Assembly (NCBI RefSeq): GCF_000559025.1
Contig: NZ_JAAN01000052.1
Coordinates: forward strand, 1 to 61,729
Direction of reading: 5' to 3'
Source of the DNA: Luteimonas huabeiensis HB2
Lineage (GTDB): Bacteria; Pseudomonadota; Gammaproteobacteria; Xanthomonadales; Xanthomonadaceae
Length of the DNA stretch: 61,729 nt
The notes beneath the pieces were generated by a model. It made no database searches. It was not told the DNA's origin and worked only from the letters and a program-made list of their open reading frames with translations. Below are positions 8,529 to 17,638 of this stretch, one piece after another. A program made the position numbers and the translations under genes. Positions within the stretch are counted from its first letter, which is position 1. The number at the start of each line of letters is the position of its first letter.

Positions 8529-8723
8529 ATGCACATCGAACTGATCGAACCGCACACCCACGCCGGCCGACTCCACGCCCCCGGCGAGATCCTCGATCTC
8601 GACGAGGCAGCGGCGGAATGGTTGATCGAGCGCGGGACCGCGCGGGGGCTGATCGAGCGCGGAGCCGCACGGCCGGCCGACCCCCAACCCCAGACCCAGA
8701 TCAAGACCCGTAAAGGAGACTGA
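8529..8723 (+). CDS. Small phage protein of unknown function
   Basis: 64 aa from the ATG at 8529. It starts MHIELIEPHTHAGRLHAPGE, contains LDLDEAAAEWLIERGTARGL, and has a proline-rich hydrophilic tail. The N-terminal part resembles the short KOW-like or DUF7210-type peptides found before major tail genes. It shows an internal duplication (IERGTARGLIERGAAR). Confidence 0.5.
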   Translation: MHIELIEPHTHAGRLHAPGEILDLDEAAAEWLIERGTARGLIERGAARPADPQPQTQIKTRKGD

Positions 8724-8725
8724 CC

Positions 8726-9478
8726 ATGCCGTACTTTTCCGGACAGGGGCGCGTCTACATCGGCGCCCGCGACGCACTCGGCAACCCGCAGGGGTTGGCC
8801 TACGTGGGCAACGTGCCCGAACTCAAGGTCTCCCTCTCGGTGGAGACCCTGGAGCACCAGGAGTCGGTGAGCGGCCAGCGCCTCACCGACCTGCAGCTCA
8901 TCAAGACCAAGAAGGGCGAGTTCGCCTGCACGCTGGAGGAGCTCATCACGACCAACCTGGCGCTCGCCCTCTACGGCGCCACCACCGCCCAGACCCCGGG
9001 CACGGTCACCGCCGAGGCGCTGCCGAACCCGGTCACTCCCGGCAGCCTCTACCTGCTCGCCAAGCAGGACGTCTCGTCGGTGGTGGTAAAGGACTCCAGC
9101 GCCACCCCCAAGATTCTGCCGGCCGCGCAGTACTCGGTGAACGCCAAGCACGGCTCGCTGGTGATCCTCGACGCCACCACCGGCGGACCCTACGTCGAGC
9201 CCTTCAAGGTCGACTACGCCTACGGCACGGCATCGGTCACCGCCATGTTCACCCAGCCGCTGCCCGAGCGCTGGGTGCGCTTCGAGGGACTCAATACCGC
9301 CGACGGCAACCGCGAGGTGGTGATCGATCTCTACCGCGTGGCCATCAACCCGGCCAAGGAGCTCTCGGTCATCACCGACGAGCTGCTGAAGTTCGAGCTT
9401 TCGGGCCAGGTACTGGCCGACACGCTCAAGCCCGCCGCCGGCGACCTCGGCCAGTTCGGCCGCGTCGTGCTGCTGTGA
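8726..9478 (+). CDS. Major tail tube protein
   Basis: 250 aa, three bases after the preceding stop. The sequence (VPELKVSLSVETLEHQESVSG, IKTKKGEFACTLEE, final DLGQFGRVVLL) is typical of siphophage tail tube proteins of this head type. Hexamers of it would build the tube around the tape measure protein. Its position just before the chaperone and tape measure genes agrees. Confidence 0.85.
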   Translation: MPYFSGQGRVYIGARDALGNPQGLAYVGNVPELKVSLSVETLEHQESVSGQRLTDLQLIKTKKGEFACTLEELITTNLALALYGATTAQTPGTVTAEALPNPVTPGSLYLLAKQDVSSVVVKDSSATPKILPAAQYSVNAKHGSLVILDATTGGPYVEPFKVDYAYGTASVTAMFTQPLPERWVRFEGLNTADGNREVVIDLYRVAINPAKELSVITDELLKFELSGQVLADTLKPAAGDLGQFGRVVLL

Positions 9479-9489
9479 GGGGGATGACG

Positions 9490-9879
9490 ATGAGTGCTTC
9501 CGATCTGGATGTTCTCGTGCCGCAGCCTCAAGTTGTGGATCTGGCCGGCCAACGCCTCGCGATCAGCCCGCTGGTGCTCGGCGAGCTGCCGGCGATGCTC
9601 AAGGCCGTGCAGCCCTTCGCGCAACGACTGGCGGGCGAGCCGGACTGGCTCGCCTTGCTCTCGGACCACGGCGATGCCTTGCTCACCGGGTTGGCGATCG
9701 CCAGCCGCCAACCGCGCGAGTGGGTGGACGCGCTGGCTCTCGACGATGCCATCACCCTGGCGGCGACCGTGTTCGAGGTGAACGCGGATTTTTTCGTGCG
9801 CCGGATCGCGCCGAAAGTCGGCGATCTGGCGCAGCGTCTGAACGGCCGTCTGGCTGGGCTGACGCCATCGCCCGCCTGA
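9490..9879 (+). CDS. Tail assembly chaperone, short form (gpG-like)
   Basis: 129 aa from the ATG at 9490, chosen because GAGGGGG lies six to seven bases upstream. ATGs at 9484 and a GTG at 9475 are also in frame. It is helical and acidic and lies between the tube and tape measure genes, the usual chaperone position. A canonical -1 slippery heptamer, T TTT TTC, occurs in its own reading frame at 9789-9795. The -1 frame then stays open past its stop to 10091. Confidence 0.75.
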   Translation: MSASDLDVLVPQPQVVDLAGQRLAISPLVLGELPAMLKAVQPFAQRLAGEPDWLALLSDHGDALLTGLAIASRQPREWVDALALDDAITLAATVFEVNADFFVRRIAPKVGDLAQRLNGRLAGLTPSPA

Positions 9880-10091
9880 TTCGGGGCGGTCACCGCTACC
9901 CGGACATCCTCGGCTACACGTTGGGCCAGCTGAACGCCTTCCTCGCCGCCGATCGCCGCCTCGAACACGAACGGCTCGCCACCCGGCTTGCCGTCATGAC
10001 CGCTGCCGCCCAGGGCAGTCGCGACGGCATCCGTGAGCTCCAGGCCGAACTCCATCGGGGCATGCGTGATGAAGATCGATCTGGTCGCTGA
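9795..10091 (+). CDS. -1 frame extension of the tail chaperone (gpGT-like)
   Basis: The -1 frame encodes GWADAIARLIRGGHRYPDILGYTLGQLNAFLAADRR and a charged helical tail ending at 10091. This is the type of C-terminal domain found on the long form of tail chaperones. No ATG, GTG or TTG start precedes the conserved segment, so frameshifting is more likely than independent initiation. The slip could occur at T TTT TTC (9789). It could also occur nearer the short-form stop (about 9850-9878), because the zero frame still looks like coding sequence in between. Confidence 0.5.
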   Translation, partial: RAPDRAESRRSGAASERPSGWADAIARLIRGGHRYPDILGYTLGQLNAFLAADRRLEHERLATRLAVMTAAAQGSRDGIRELQAELHRGMRDEDRSGR

Positions 10092-10716
10092 GGGCTTGCT
10101 GGATCGGCGGCGCTTCAGCGCCTGGCAAGGTGACACCCGCAAGACGATCCACACCGCCGTGGCCCGCGCGATGCGCGACACCGGCAAGGAGATGGCCGAG
10201 CGGGCGCGGAGCGAAGTGCGCGCCGGTTTCAAGGTCGTGAAGCCGAAGTTCCTCCGCTCGATGCACGCCAAGGTGTTCAACCGCAAGGCCGAGGAATTCC
10301 CGGCCCTCTACATCGGCTCGAAGGTGCCCTGGCTGGGTATCCACGAACAGGGCGGAACGATCCGGGGGCGGATGCTCGTCCCGCTGCTGCCGCAGCACCG
10401 GCGCATCGGGCGCAAGGCGTTCGCTCGGGTGATCGATGCCCTGATGCGCTCCGGCAACGCCTTCTTCATCGAAAAGAACGGCCAGCAGATCCTGATGGCC
10501 GAGAACATCGCCGAGAACGCCCGGCCGCTCGCGCGCTTTCGCCGTGCCGAGCGGGAGCGCACCGGCGCCAGGCGCGTGCGGCGCGGCCAGGAGATTCCCA
10601 TCGCCGTGCTCGTGCGACGTGTGAGCTTGAGAAAACGGTTCGACCTCGCCCGCTCGGTGCGAGGCGATCTTCCCCGCCTGACGGCGGCCATCCGTAAAGC
10701 AATGTCGAAGGTTTGA
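10069..10716 (+). CDS. Phage protein, DUF6441-like
   Basis: 215 aa from the ATG at 10069, overlapping the end of the chaperone extension. It is basic throughout (RRRFSAWQGDTRKTIHTA, FKVVKPKFLRSMHAKV, RRAERERTGARRVRRGQE). It resembles the DUF6441 proteins found between chaperone and tape measure genes. It may be an assembly factor rather than a virion component. No catalytic motif is evident. Confidence 0.5.
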   Translation: MKIDLVAEGLLDRRRFSAWQGDTRKTIHTAVARAMRDTGKEMAERARSEVRAGFKVVKPKFLRSMHAKVFNRKAEEFPALYIGSKVPWLGIHEQGGTIRGRMLVPLLPQHRRIGRKAFARVIDALMRSGNAFFIEKNGQQILMAENIAENARPLARFRRAERERTGARRVRRGQEIPIAVLVRRVSLRKRFDLARSVRGDLPRLTAAIRKAMSKV

Positions 10717-10727
10717 GATGAATCAGC

Positions 10728-10800
10728 CCCCACGCTCACTCCGTTCGCTGCCCCCCGAGGGGGCGCAGGCCTCCTTTGGGGCGGCCCGGCAGGAGGCCTG
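10728..10800 (+). repeat. REP-like palindromic element before the tape measure gene
   Basis: A GC-rich palindromic block with several nested hairpins. The inner one is CCCCC/GGGGG around 10751-10763. The outer one is a perfect 10-bp inverted repeat, CAGGCCTCCT (10766-10775) and AGGAGGCCTG (10791-10800). The opening CCCCCACGCTCACTCCG and the GGGGCGGCCCGGC core are familiar from repeats scattered through Comamonadaceae and other Burkholderiales genomes. The right arm supplies AGGAGG for the tape measure start at 10801, and the left arm is complementary to it. Confidence 0.65.
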
Positions 10801-13800
10801 ATGGCCGGTAACCGTGCCCAGATCCTCATCACCGCCGTTGATGAGACGCGACGGGCCTTCCAGTCCGTACAGGGAAATCTCGCCCGCCTGCGCGGCGAAG
10901 CCGCCCAAGTCGGCCAGGTGCTCTCCCGCATCGGCGGCGCGATCGGCCTTGGGCTGGGGGTGCGCGAACTGGTCGAGGTCGCCGACCAGTACAAGAACCT
11001 GCAGGCGCGCCTCAAGCTCGCGGTCACCTCGCAAGAGGAGTTCAACCGCGCCGACGCGGCCCTCTTCGAGATCGCCCAGAAAAACCGCGCGCCCCTGGCA
11101 GAGACCATCACCCTCTATGCGCGGCTCGCACCCTCGGTGCAGGCGTTGGGGCGTTCGCAGGCGGACGTGCTGGCGGCTACCGACGCCATCGGGCAGGCCG
11201 TGTCGCTCTCCGGCGCATCCAGCGACGCGGCGGCCGGTGCCCTGCTGCAGCTGGGGCAGGCCTTCGCCTCGGGCCAGCTGCGCGGTGAGGAGTTCAATTC
11301 CGTCATCGAGCAGACGCCGCGCCTGGCGCAGGCCATCGCCGACGGCATGGGCGTGCCGCTCGGCTCACTGCGAGCCCTGGCCCAGGAAGGCAAGATCACC
11401 TCGAAGGCCGTGCTCGACGCCTTGCTGAAGGAGCGGGCGCGCCTCGCCGAGGAGTACGCGAGCCTCCCCGATACGGTGTCGGGTGCGCTCACCCGCCTCA
11501 AGAACGCCTTCCAGCGAGCCTTCGGCGAACGCGACGCGAGCTCGGGTCTGACGGCGGGACTGGCGCAGGCGATCCAGCTCGTCGCCGGGCATCTCGAGCT
11601 GCTGATCGACTTGGCCGGTGTCGTGCTGGTTGCCGCGTTCGGGCGGATGGCCGGCGCCTTCGCGACCAGTGTTGCTGCCGCCCGGGCGGAAGCGGCCGCG
11701 CGCCTGGCCAACCTGCGCACGCTGGAAGCCGAGGCGCTCGCCCGGGTGCGGCTCGCCGATGCCGCCTTGGCTCAGGCACGTGCGCAAGGGCTTGCCACCG
11801 GCGCGCTGGTCGCGGATGCGGCCAAGGCCCGGCTGCAAGCCACCGCTGCTTCCGGTGCCGTGGCTCAGGCCGTCGCGTCCACGTCCCTGCTCGGTCGCGC
11901 CGCGGGTCTGTTGCGCGGGGTGCTCGCGCTCCTGGGCGGGCCCATCGGCGTCATCGTGACCGCCGCGGGGCTGCTCGCGGGCGCACTCTATTCGGCGCGC
12001 GACGCCGTGGTCGAGTTCGGCGGCAGGACCGCCTCGATCAAGCAGATCGTCGCCGCCGCCTGGAACCTGGTCGTCGAGAAGGTCGGGGAAGTCGTCAGCG
12101 CCTTAGGAAGGCTGGTCGGCACCAACGATCTCTCCTGGGCCCGCGTGCGCGCGGCGATGGTCGGCGCGCTGAACGCCATCGGCACGGCCGTCCGCGCGAT
12201 GGTCAACGTCGTCATCGGCGCGTTCAACGCCATCGGCAGCGTCGTGGGCATCGCGGCCGCCTTCCTGGTCGAGCGCTTTCGTAACGCCTTCTCCGACATC
12301 GGAGAGCTGGCGAAGGCCTTGGGCCAGGACGTGGCAGCGGCCTTCAGCGGCGACTTTTCGATGCAGGCGCTGCGCGCAGCACTCGGCCGCCAGCTCGGCG
12401 AGGTGCGGGATTTCGGGAAGGAGCTGGCTGGAGCCGTGCGCGACGCCGTCTCGCGCGACTACGTCGGGGAGGCCGCGCAAGCCATCGCTCGGCGCATCCG
12501 CCCCGAATCAACCCAGGCGGGCGTCTTCGGCCGTCCGCAGCCGCAGGCCTTGTCCGCCCCCGACAAGGCAGGCGAAGCAGCGAAGCTCGCCCTCGTGCAG
12601 GCCCAGGCCGAGGCCGAATTCAAGCTCCTCAAGGACGCGTTGGACCGTCAGGCGCGGGCGCTGGACGCATCCCTCGAAGACCGGCTGATCTCGCTCAAGG
12701 ACTACTACGCGGCCAAGACCCGGATCGAGCAGCAGGAGATCGATGCGGAGATCCGGCGCGTGCAGGTCTCGCTCGCGGAGCAGCAGCGCCTGCAAAAGAC
12801 CGGCAAGGACGAACCGGCACGCCTCAAGGCGAAAGCCGAGGTCGCCAAGCTCGAAGCGGAGCTCACCGTCCTCAACAACAAGCGCGCGGACGTCGAGGTC
12901 GCCAATGCCCGCAAGGCCGCCCAGGCCGAGCGCGAGCTGCGCGAGGAGCTTGCCAAGGTGCGCGACGAACTGCTCGACCTCACCGGGGCGGCGACCAGCC
13001 AGGATCGACGCGCGGCGATCGAGCGGCAGTACCAGACGCTGATCGAGCGGCTGCGTGCCGAGGGCGACACCGAAGGCGTGGCCACGGTCGGGCGCCTCAT
13101 CGACGTCAAGTCGGCGGCCGCCGATCTCGCCGACTACGAGCGCCAGTTCAACGACGCGCTCGCCCGGATGCGTGCATCCGAGGAGTCGATCAACCTGCAG
13201 CGCCAGTCGGGGCTACTCACCGAATCCCAGGCACGAAGCCAAATCCTTGCGCTGCATCGCCAGACGGGCGAATCGCTCGATGCGCTCCTGCCGCAGTTGG
13301 AGGCCGCCGCCGCGGCCATCGGCCCGGAGGCCGTCGCCCGGGTACAGACCTGGAAGAACGAGATCGCGCAGGTGAAGCTCGTGGTGGACGACGTGGCGGT
13401 CGCCATCGACGGGGCGGTGCAGGACGGCTTCGCGCAGATGTTCGAGGCCATCGGCAGCGGCGCCAAGTCGGCCAAGGACGCCTTCGCCGACTTCGCCCGC
13501 TCGGTGCTGGCCGCCATCAACCGCATCGCCTCGCAGAAGCTCGCCGAGGCGCTGTTCGGCAGTCTGTTCGGGGGCGGCGGTGCGGGCGGGTTCAGCCTGG
13601 GATCGCTGGTCTCGTCGTTGTTCCAGGGCTTCGCCGGCGGCGGCTACGTCACCGGCCCGGGCACATCCACCAGCGACTCGATCCCGGCACGGCTCTCCGC
13701 CGGCGAGTACGTAGTCAACGCCGCCGCCGTGAAGCGCGTGGGCGTGGCGTTCCTGGAGGCGATCAACGGCATCGAAGGCGGACCGCGCATCCAGGGGCCC

Positions 13801-13998
13801 CGGCTCACCTTCGCCGCCGGCGGGCTGGTGCCCGAGACGCCGCCCCCGCCGGCCCAGGGCCAGGGCCAGGCGGTACGCATCGTCAACGTGATCGACCCGG
13901 CGATGGCCGCCGACTACCTCAACTCGTCCGCGGGCGAGAAGACCATCCTCAACATCCTGCAACGCAATGCGGGAGCCGTCAGACAGGTGCTTGCGTAA
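10801..13998 (+). CDS. Tape measure protein
   Basis: 1065 aa, setting a tail of moderate length. The N-terminal region (ITAVDETRRAFQSVQGNLARL ... SGASSDAAAGALLQLGQAFASGQLRGEEFNSVIEQTPRLAQAIADGMG) is the conserved tape measure domain. It is followed by alanine-rich helical and hydrophobic stretches (about residues 370-420 and 450-490), coiled coils (about 590-760), and a glycine-rich FGGGGAGGFSLGS ... FAGGGYVTGPGTS C-terminus. Residue numbers are approximate. AGGAGG at 10791 is its ribosome site. Confidence 0.93.
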   Translation: MAGNRAQILITAVDETRRAFQSVQGNLARLRGEAAQVGQVLSRIGGAIGLGLGVRELVEVADQYKNLQARLKLAVTSQEEFNRADAALFEIAQKNRAPLAETITLYARLAPSVQALGRSQADVLAATDAIGQAVSLSGASSDAAAGALLQLGQAFASGQLRGEEFNSVIEQTPRLAQAIADGMGVPLGSLRALAQEGKITSKAVLDALLKERARLAEEYASLPDTVSGALTRLKNAFQRAFGERDASSGLTAGLAQAIQLVAGHLELLIDLAGVVLVAAFGRMAGAFATSVAAARAEAAARLANLRTLEAEALARVRLADAALAQARAQGLATGALVADAAKARLQATAASGAVAQAVASTSLLGRAAGLLRGVLALLGGPIGVIVTAAGLLAGALYSARDAVVEFGGRTASIKQIVAAAWNLVVEKVGEVVSALGRLVGTNDLSWARVRAAMVGALNAIGTAVRAMVNVVIGAFNAIGSVVGIAAAFLVERFRNAFSDIGELAKALGQDVAAAFSGDFSMQALRAALGRQLGEVRDFGKELAGAVRDAVSRDYVGEAAQAIARRIRPESTQAGVFGRPQPQALSAPDKAGEAAKLALVQAQAEAEFKLLKDALDRQARALDASLEDRLISLKDYYAAKTRIEQQEIDAEIRRVQVSLAEQQRLQKTGKDEPARLKAKAEVAKLEAELTVLNNKRADVEVANARKAAQAERELREELAKVRDELLDLTGAATSQDRRAAIERQYQTLIERLRAEGDTEGVATVGRLIDVKSAAADLADYERQFNDALARMRASEESINLQRQSGLLTESQARSQILALHRQTGESLDALLPQLEAAAAAIGPEAVARVQTWKNEIAQVKLVVDDVAVAIDGAVQDGFAQMFEAIGSGAKSAKDAFADFARSVLAAINRIASQKLAEALFGSLFGGGGAGGFSLGSLVSSLFQGFAGGGYVTGPGTSTSDSIPARLSAGEYVVNAAAVKRVGVAFLEAINGIEGGPRIQGPRLTFAAGGLVPETPPPPAQGQGQAVRIVNVIDPAMAADYLNSSAGEKTILNILQRNAGAVRQVLA

Positions 13999-14931
13999 AT
14001 GGCGTTCGAAATCGGCACGGCCAGCGATTACCGCGATCTGCTGGACCGCTTCCATGCCTTCCTCACCACTCACCCGAATCTGGTCGCCGCGGGCCAGCAG
14101 TGGCAGGCGCTGCACTGGACGACGGACGCCGCCACGAAAGAGCTCATCCTCAAGGCGCCCGGCCTGGCCGGTGCCGAGGAGATCTACTGCGGCATCCGGG
14201 CCTACGAGAACGCCACGGCCGGCTACTACATGTGGGACCTGAACGGCTTCATCGGCTTCAACCCGGCCAACGACTTCTATACGCAACCGGGCGCGATCAG
14301 CGGCTGGCTGCCGATGATGTCGCTCTGGAACACAGCGATCCCGTACTGGTTCGTGGCCAACGGCCGGCGTGCCGTGGTGGTGGCGAAGATCTCGACCGTC
14401 TACCAGGCGGCGCACCTGGGCTTCGTCCTGCCCTACGCGACGCCGGGTCAGTACCCGTACCCGCTGCTCGTCGGCGGTTCGATGACCGGCCAGCGGGGCC
14501 GCAACTACAGCGTGACCTCGCCCAACCACCGCCATTTCGTCGACCCGGGCGAGGATGGGCAGAACAACGCCAACACCGCCTGCATGCTGCGCGGCCCCTC
14601 GGGCGCTTGGCTGCCGTTCCAGAACGTCGCCTACTCGTCGTCCGAGTATCGCTACGACGGGCCGCGCCCGGTCTGGCCGACGAACTACACCTACCTCGGC
14701 AACCTGCGCGAGGCGCCGGACGGCACCTACGTGCTCTCGCCCATCGTGCTCACGCAGAACAACTCCGGCACCGATCACGACCTCTTCGGCGAGTTGGAAG
14801 GCGTCTATCACGTCTCCGGGTTCAACAACGCCGCCGAGAACCTGATCACGGTGGGCGGCGTGGACCACCTCGTGGTGCAGAACGTGTATCGCACCAGCGT
14901 GCGCGACTACTGGGCGCTGCGCCTTTCGTGA
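13999..14931 (+). CDS. Tail protein, first of a related pair
   Basis: 310 aa, starting immediately after the tape measure stop. It is rich in aromatic residues and glycine (YYMWDLNGFIGFNPANDFY, WFVANGRRAVVVAKISTVYQ). The opening (MAFEIGTASDYRDLLDRFHAFL) and several internal segments parallel the next gene, so the two probably arose by duplication. The beta-rich composition and position between tape measure and tail tip suggest a distal tail or carbohydrate-binding component. No named family is assigned. Confidence 0.6.
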   Translation: MAFEIGTASDYRDLLDRFHAFLTTHPNLVAAGQQWQALHWTTDAATKELILKAPGLAGAEEIYCGIRAYENATAGYYMWDLNGFIGFNPANDFYTQPGAISGWLPMMSLWNTAIPYWFVANGRRAVVVAKISTVYQAAHLGFVLPYATPGQYPYPLLVGGSMTGQRGRNYSVTSPNHRHFVDPGEDGQNNANTACMLRGPSGAWLPFQNVAYSSSEYRYDGPRPVWPTNYTYLGNLREAPDGTYVLSPIVLTQNNSGTDHDLFGELEGVYHVSGFNNAAENLITVGGVDHLVVQNVYRTSVRDYWALRLS

Positions 14932-14937
14932 CCGACC

Positions 14938-15930
14938 ATGGCCTACCAGACTGGTACCTCCGCCAACGCCGATCAGCTGCTCGACGCCCTGCGCGTGTTC
15001 GCGGTGGCCAACGGCTGGACCCAGCTGCGCTGGGCCCCCGACGGCACCGGGCAGACCCTGTCGCTCGCCAAGGGCGGGCTCTACGTCCATCTGCGCTCCG
15101 CGGTGAATGAGCGCCTCTCCACACGCTACAACACCATCACCGGCATCTGGCTGATCGGCTCGACGGGATTCGATGCCGGCAAGCCCTGGTGGGATCAACC
15201 CGGATCGATCGTCAACGCCAGCTACGTGAGCAACACCACGAGCTACCGCGCCGAAGCCTGCGGCCTGTTCGAGGTGGGCACCGCCAACACCTACCACCTA
15301 CTCTCGGCCGCCACGCCCGAACTGATCATGCTCGTCGCCGAGGTCTCGCCCGGCGTCTATCACCATCTCGCCTTCGGGGATCTCACGAAGTTCGGCAGCT
15401 ACGGCGGCGGGGCGTTCGTGTCGGGCGCGTTCGGCCCGGACGCCTACACCTATACGTACAGCGGCTTCACCGACTACGTCTTCGGCTACGACCACGACCG
15501 GCACTTCGGCCTGCCGTTCAACGATTACAAGTACTACGGCGGCGCGAACTTCGTCCTCGCCGAGGTGGACGGCGCCACCGACTGGCACTCGGTCTGCAAG
15601 GACTGGGCGCTCACCGGCAAGCGCGCCAAGGCGCTGTGGGAACGGGGCACGGGCACGCCGCGCGACAGTCTGGCGCGCTACTGGTGGGGTCACGTGCCCA
15701 ACACCTTGAACGGCGTGACGCCGATGCTGCCGTTCTACCTGTTCGTGGCGCGGCCTTCCGGCTTCTTCTCGCCCTTCGGCTTCACGCCGCACCTGCGCTA
15801 TCTCAACATCACCCACTACGCGCCGGCGGAGGTCTTCGCGTTGGGCGCCGAGCAGTGGATGGCCTTCCCGGCCCACTCCAAGAACGGCAAGAGCGGCGTG
15901 CACGGCTATGCCGTGAGACTCATCCCCTGA
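14938..15930 (+). CDS. Tail protein, second of a related pair
   Basis: 330 aa. It opens MAYQTGTSANADQLLDALRVF, parallel to the previous gene, and contains VSPGVYHHLAFGDLTKFGSY and HDRHFGLPFND. It shares with its neighbour the pattern of an N-terminal helix, then a beta domain with aromatic clusters. It is probably a structural tail component. The six-base gap suggests tight co-expression. Confidence 0.6.
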   Translation: MAYQTGTSANADQLLDALRVFAVANGWTQLRWAPDGTGQTLSLAKGGLYVHLRSAVNERLSTRYNTITGIWLIGSTGFDAGKPWWDQPGSIVNASYVSNTTSYRAEACGLFEVGTANTYHLLSAATPELIMLVAEVSPGVYHHLAFGDLTKFGSYGGGAFVSGAFGPDAYTYTYSGFTDYVFGYDHDRHFGLPFNDYKYYGGANFVLAEVDGATDWHSVCKDWALTGKRAKALWERGTGTPRDSLARYWWGHVPNTLNGVTPMLPFYLFVARPSGFFSPFGFTPHLRYLNITHYAPAEVFALGAEQWMAFPAHSKNGKSGVHGYAVRLIP

Positions 15931-15937
15931 GCGGATC

Positions 15938-17629
15938 ATGCCGACCTTTCCCGGTTCCATCCTGCCTGGTGCCGCCCGCCAGGAGCCGCCGACCTGGTCG
16001 CGCTCGCCGGAGGTCTCCGAGCGCGTGCCGGTCGCCTTTCCGTTCGACCCGAGTGCGAGCTCGATCGCGCGTCCGGGTACGCGGCTCGACACCCAGCCCG
16101 TCGACGAGCTGCGGCTCGGCGTCAACGGCGCTCTGCTGCCCGCCTTCGGGGCCGACTGGTATCACCGCATCCACGTCATCCCTTCGACCATCGATCTCGG
16201 CAACCTGGTGAGCCCGGTCGAGCGGGTGCTGGAGGTGTGGAACGCTCGGTTCGACGCGCAGACGCTCGATGCCATCGACGAGACCGGAACGGACGGGCTG
16301 CTGCTCTCGGGCCAGCCGGCGCCGCCGCTCGCCTTCGGGCCGCTGCAGTCGCGCCTCTACACCTTCGCAGCGGGCACGCGCGGGGCGCCGGTGATCGACG
16401 CCGCCTACCGCTTCGTCTTTGCCGGCGGGCTCACCGCGTTGCTGGTCGTCACCGGCCGCCGCGTGGTGGTCTTCGGCATGCGTCCGGACTGGTCGCAAGG
16501 GATCACCGAGCGGCTGGAATGGCTCACCGAGGTGCTGGAGGCCTACGACGGCACCGAGCAGCGGGTGCGCCTGCGGCAGCTGCCGCGACGCGGTTTCGAG
16601 TATGGATTCCTGATCGAGGGCCGGGACGCCCAGGTGCTGGATCATCTGCTGTTCGCCTGGGGCGCACGCATCTACTGCCTGCCGGTGTGGACCGACGTCT
16701 CCACCCTTGCGGGCGAGGCTGCCGTCGGCAGCACCGCGCTCACCGTGCAGGATGCCGCCAACAGCGACTACCACGCGGGCGGTCTGGCGGTACTGTGGCG
16801 CTCCAACACGCGGCACGAGGCGGTGGAGATCCTCTCCATCGCCGGCAACACGCTGACCCTCAAGCTCCCCCTGGCCGGGAGCTGGCCGGCCGGCACGCGG
16901 GTGTTTCCGGCGCGGCTCGCCCGCCTCGAGGGCGAGGTGGCCGTGGCGCGTCCCACCGACACCATCGCCGTCGGCCGCTGCCGTTTCGGCATCGAGGACA
17001 TCACGGCGCCCGCGGTCGCCGACTATGGCCCGGCCTATCAGGGCTACCGGGTGTTCGACTGGCGGCCCAACCGGAGCACCGACCTCGAGGACAGGTGGCT
17101 TCGGCGCCTCTCCATCATCGACTACGGGACGGGACTGCCGACCTTCGACGACGAGTCGGGCTCCCCGCTCATCGGACGCACGCTGACCTGGCTGCTCACC
17201 GACCGGAGCAAGGCGACCGCCTTCCGGGGCTGGCTCGCCGCACGCGCGGGACGGGCGAATCCCTGCTGGTTGCCGACCTTCGAGTCCGACCTCGAAGTCA
17301 GCCGCACGGTGGCGGCCACGGATGCCGGCCTCGTCGTCCGCAACGTCGGCTACGCCCGCTTCGTCGCCGCCGATCCCTTGCGGCGCGACCTGCGGCTCCT
17401 CACCACGGCCGGCACCTTCCATCGCCGTATCACCGGGGCGAACGAGATCTCCGAGGACGAGGAGCTGCTCTCCCTGGACGCGCCGCTGGGCGTGACCCTC
17501 GATCCCCAGCAGTTCCTGCAGGTCTCGTACCTGGAGTTGGCCCGGCTCGATCAGGACGCGGTCGAGCTGCATTGGGAGACGGACGCCACGGCGCGCGTGC
17601 AGCTCTCCACCCGGACGTTGAGATCATGA
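15938..17629 (+). CDS. Minor tail protein (tail tip region)
   Basis: 563 aa of largely beta-strand sequence without membrane segments. It starts MPTFPGSILPGAARQEPPTW and contains VNGALLPAFGADWYHRIHVIP and CRFGIEDITAPA. It lies immediately before a DUF2163 protein, in the place where gene-transfer-agent-like and siphophage genomes encode a distal tail component. Function beyond tail-tip assembly cannot be read from the sequence. Confidence 0.6.
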   Translation: MPTFPGSILPGAARQEPPTWSRSPEVSERVPVAFPFDPSASSIARPGTRLDTQPVDELRLGVNGALLPAFGADWYHRIHVIPSTIDLGNLVSPVERVLEVWNARFDAQTLDAIDETGTDGLLLSGQPAPPLAFGPLQSRLYTFAAGTRGAPVIDAAYRFVFAGGLTALLVVTGRRVVVFGMRPDWSQGITERLEWLTEVLEAYDGTEQRVRLRQLPRRGFEYGFLIEGRDAQVLDHLLFAWGARIYCLPVWTDVSTLAGEAAVGSTALTVQDAANSDYHAGGLAVLWRSNTRHEAVEILSIAGNTLTLKLPLAGSWPAGTRVFPARLARLEGEVAVARPTDTIAVGRCRFGIEDITAPAVADYGPAYQGYRVFDWRPNRSTDLEDRWLRRLSIIDYGTGLPTFDDESGSPLIGRTLTWLLTDRSKATAFRGWLAARAGRANPCWLPTFESDLEVSRTVAATDAGLVVRNVGYARFVAADPLRRDLRLLTTAGTFHRRITGANEISEDEELLSLDAPLGVTLDPQQFLQVSYLELARLDQDAVELHWETDATARVQLSTRTLRS

Positions 17630-17638
17630 GCTAAGACC

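Noticed and set aside
10720..10800. A 27-codon reading frame (MNQPPRSLRSLPPEG...)
   Set aside because: It coincides with the REP-like repeat, has no proper ribosome site, and its sequence is explained by the repeat.
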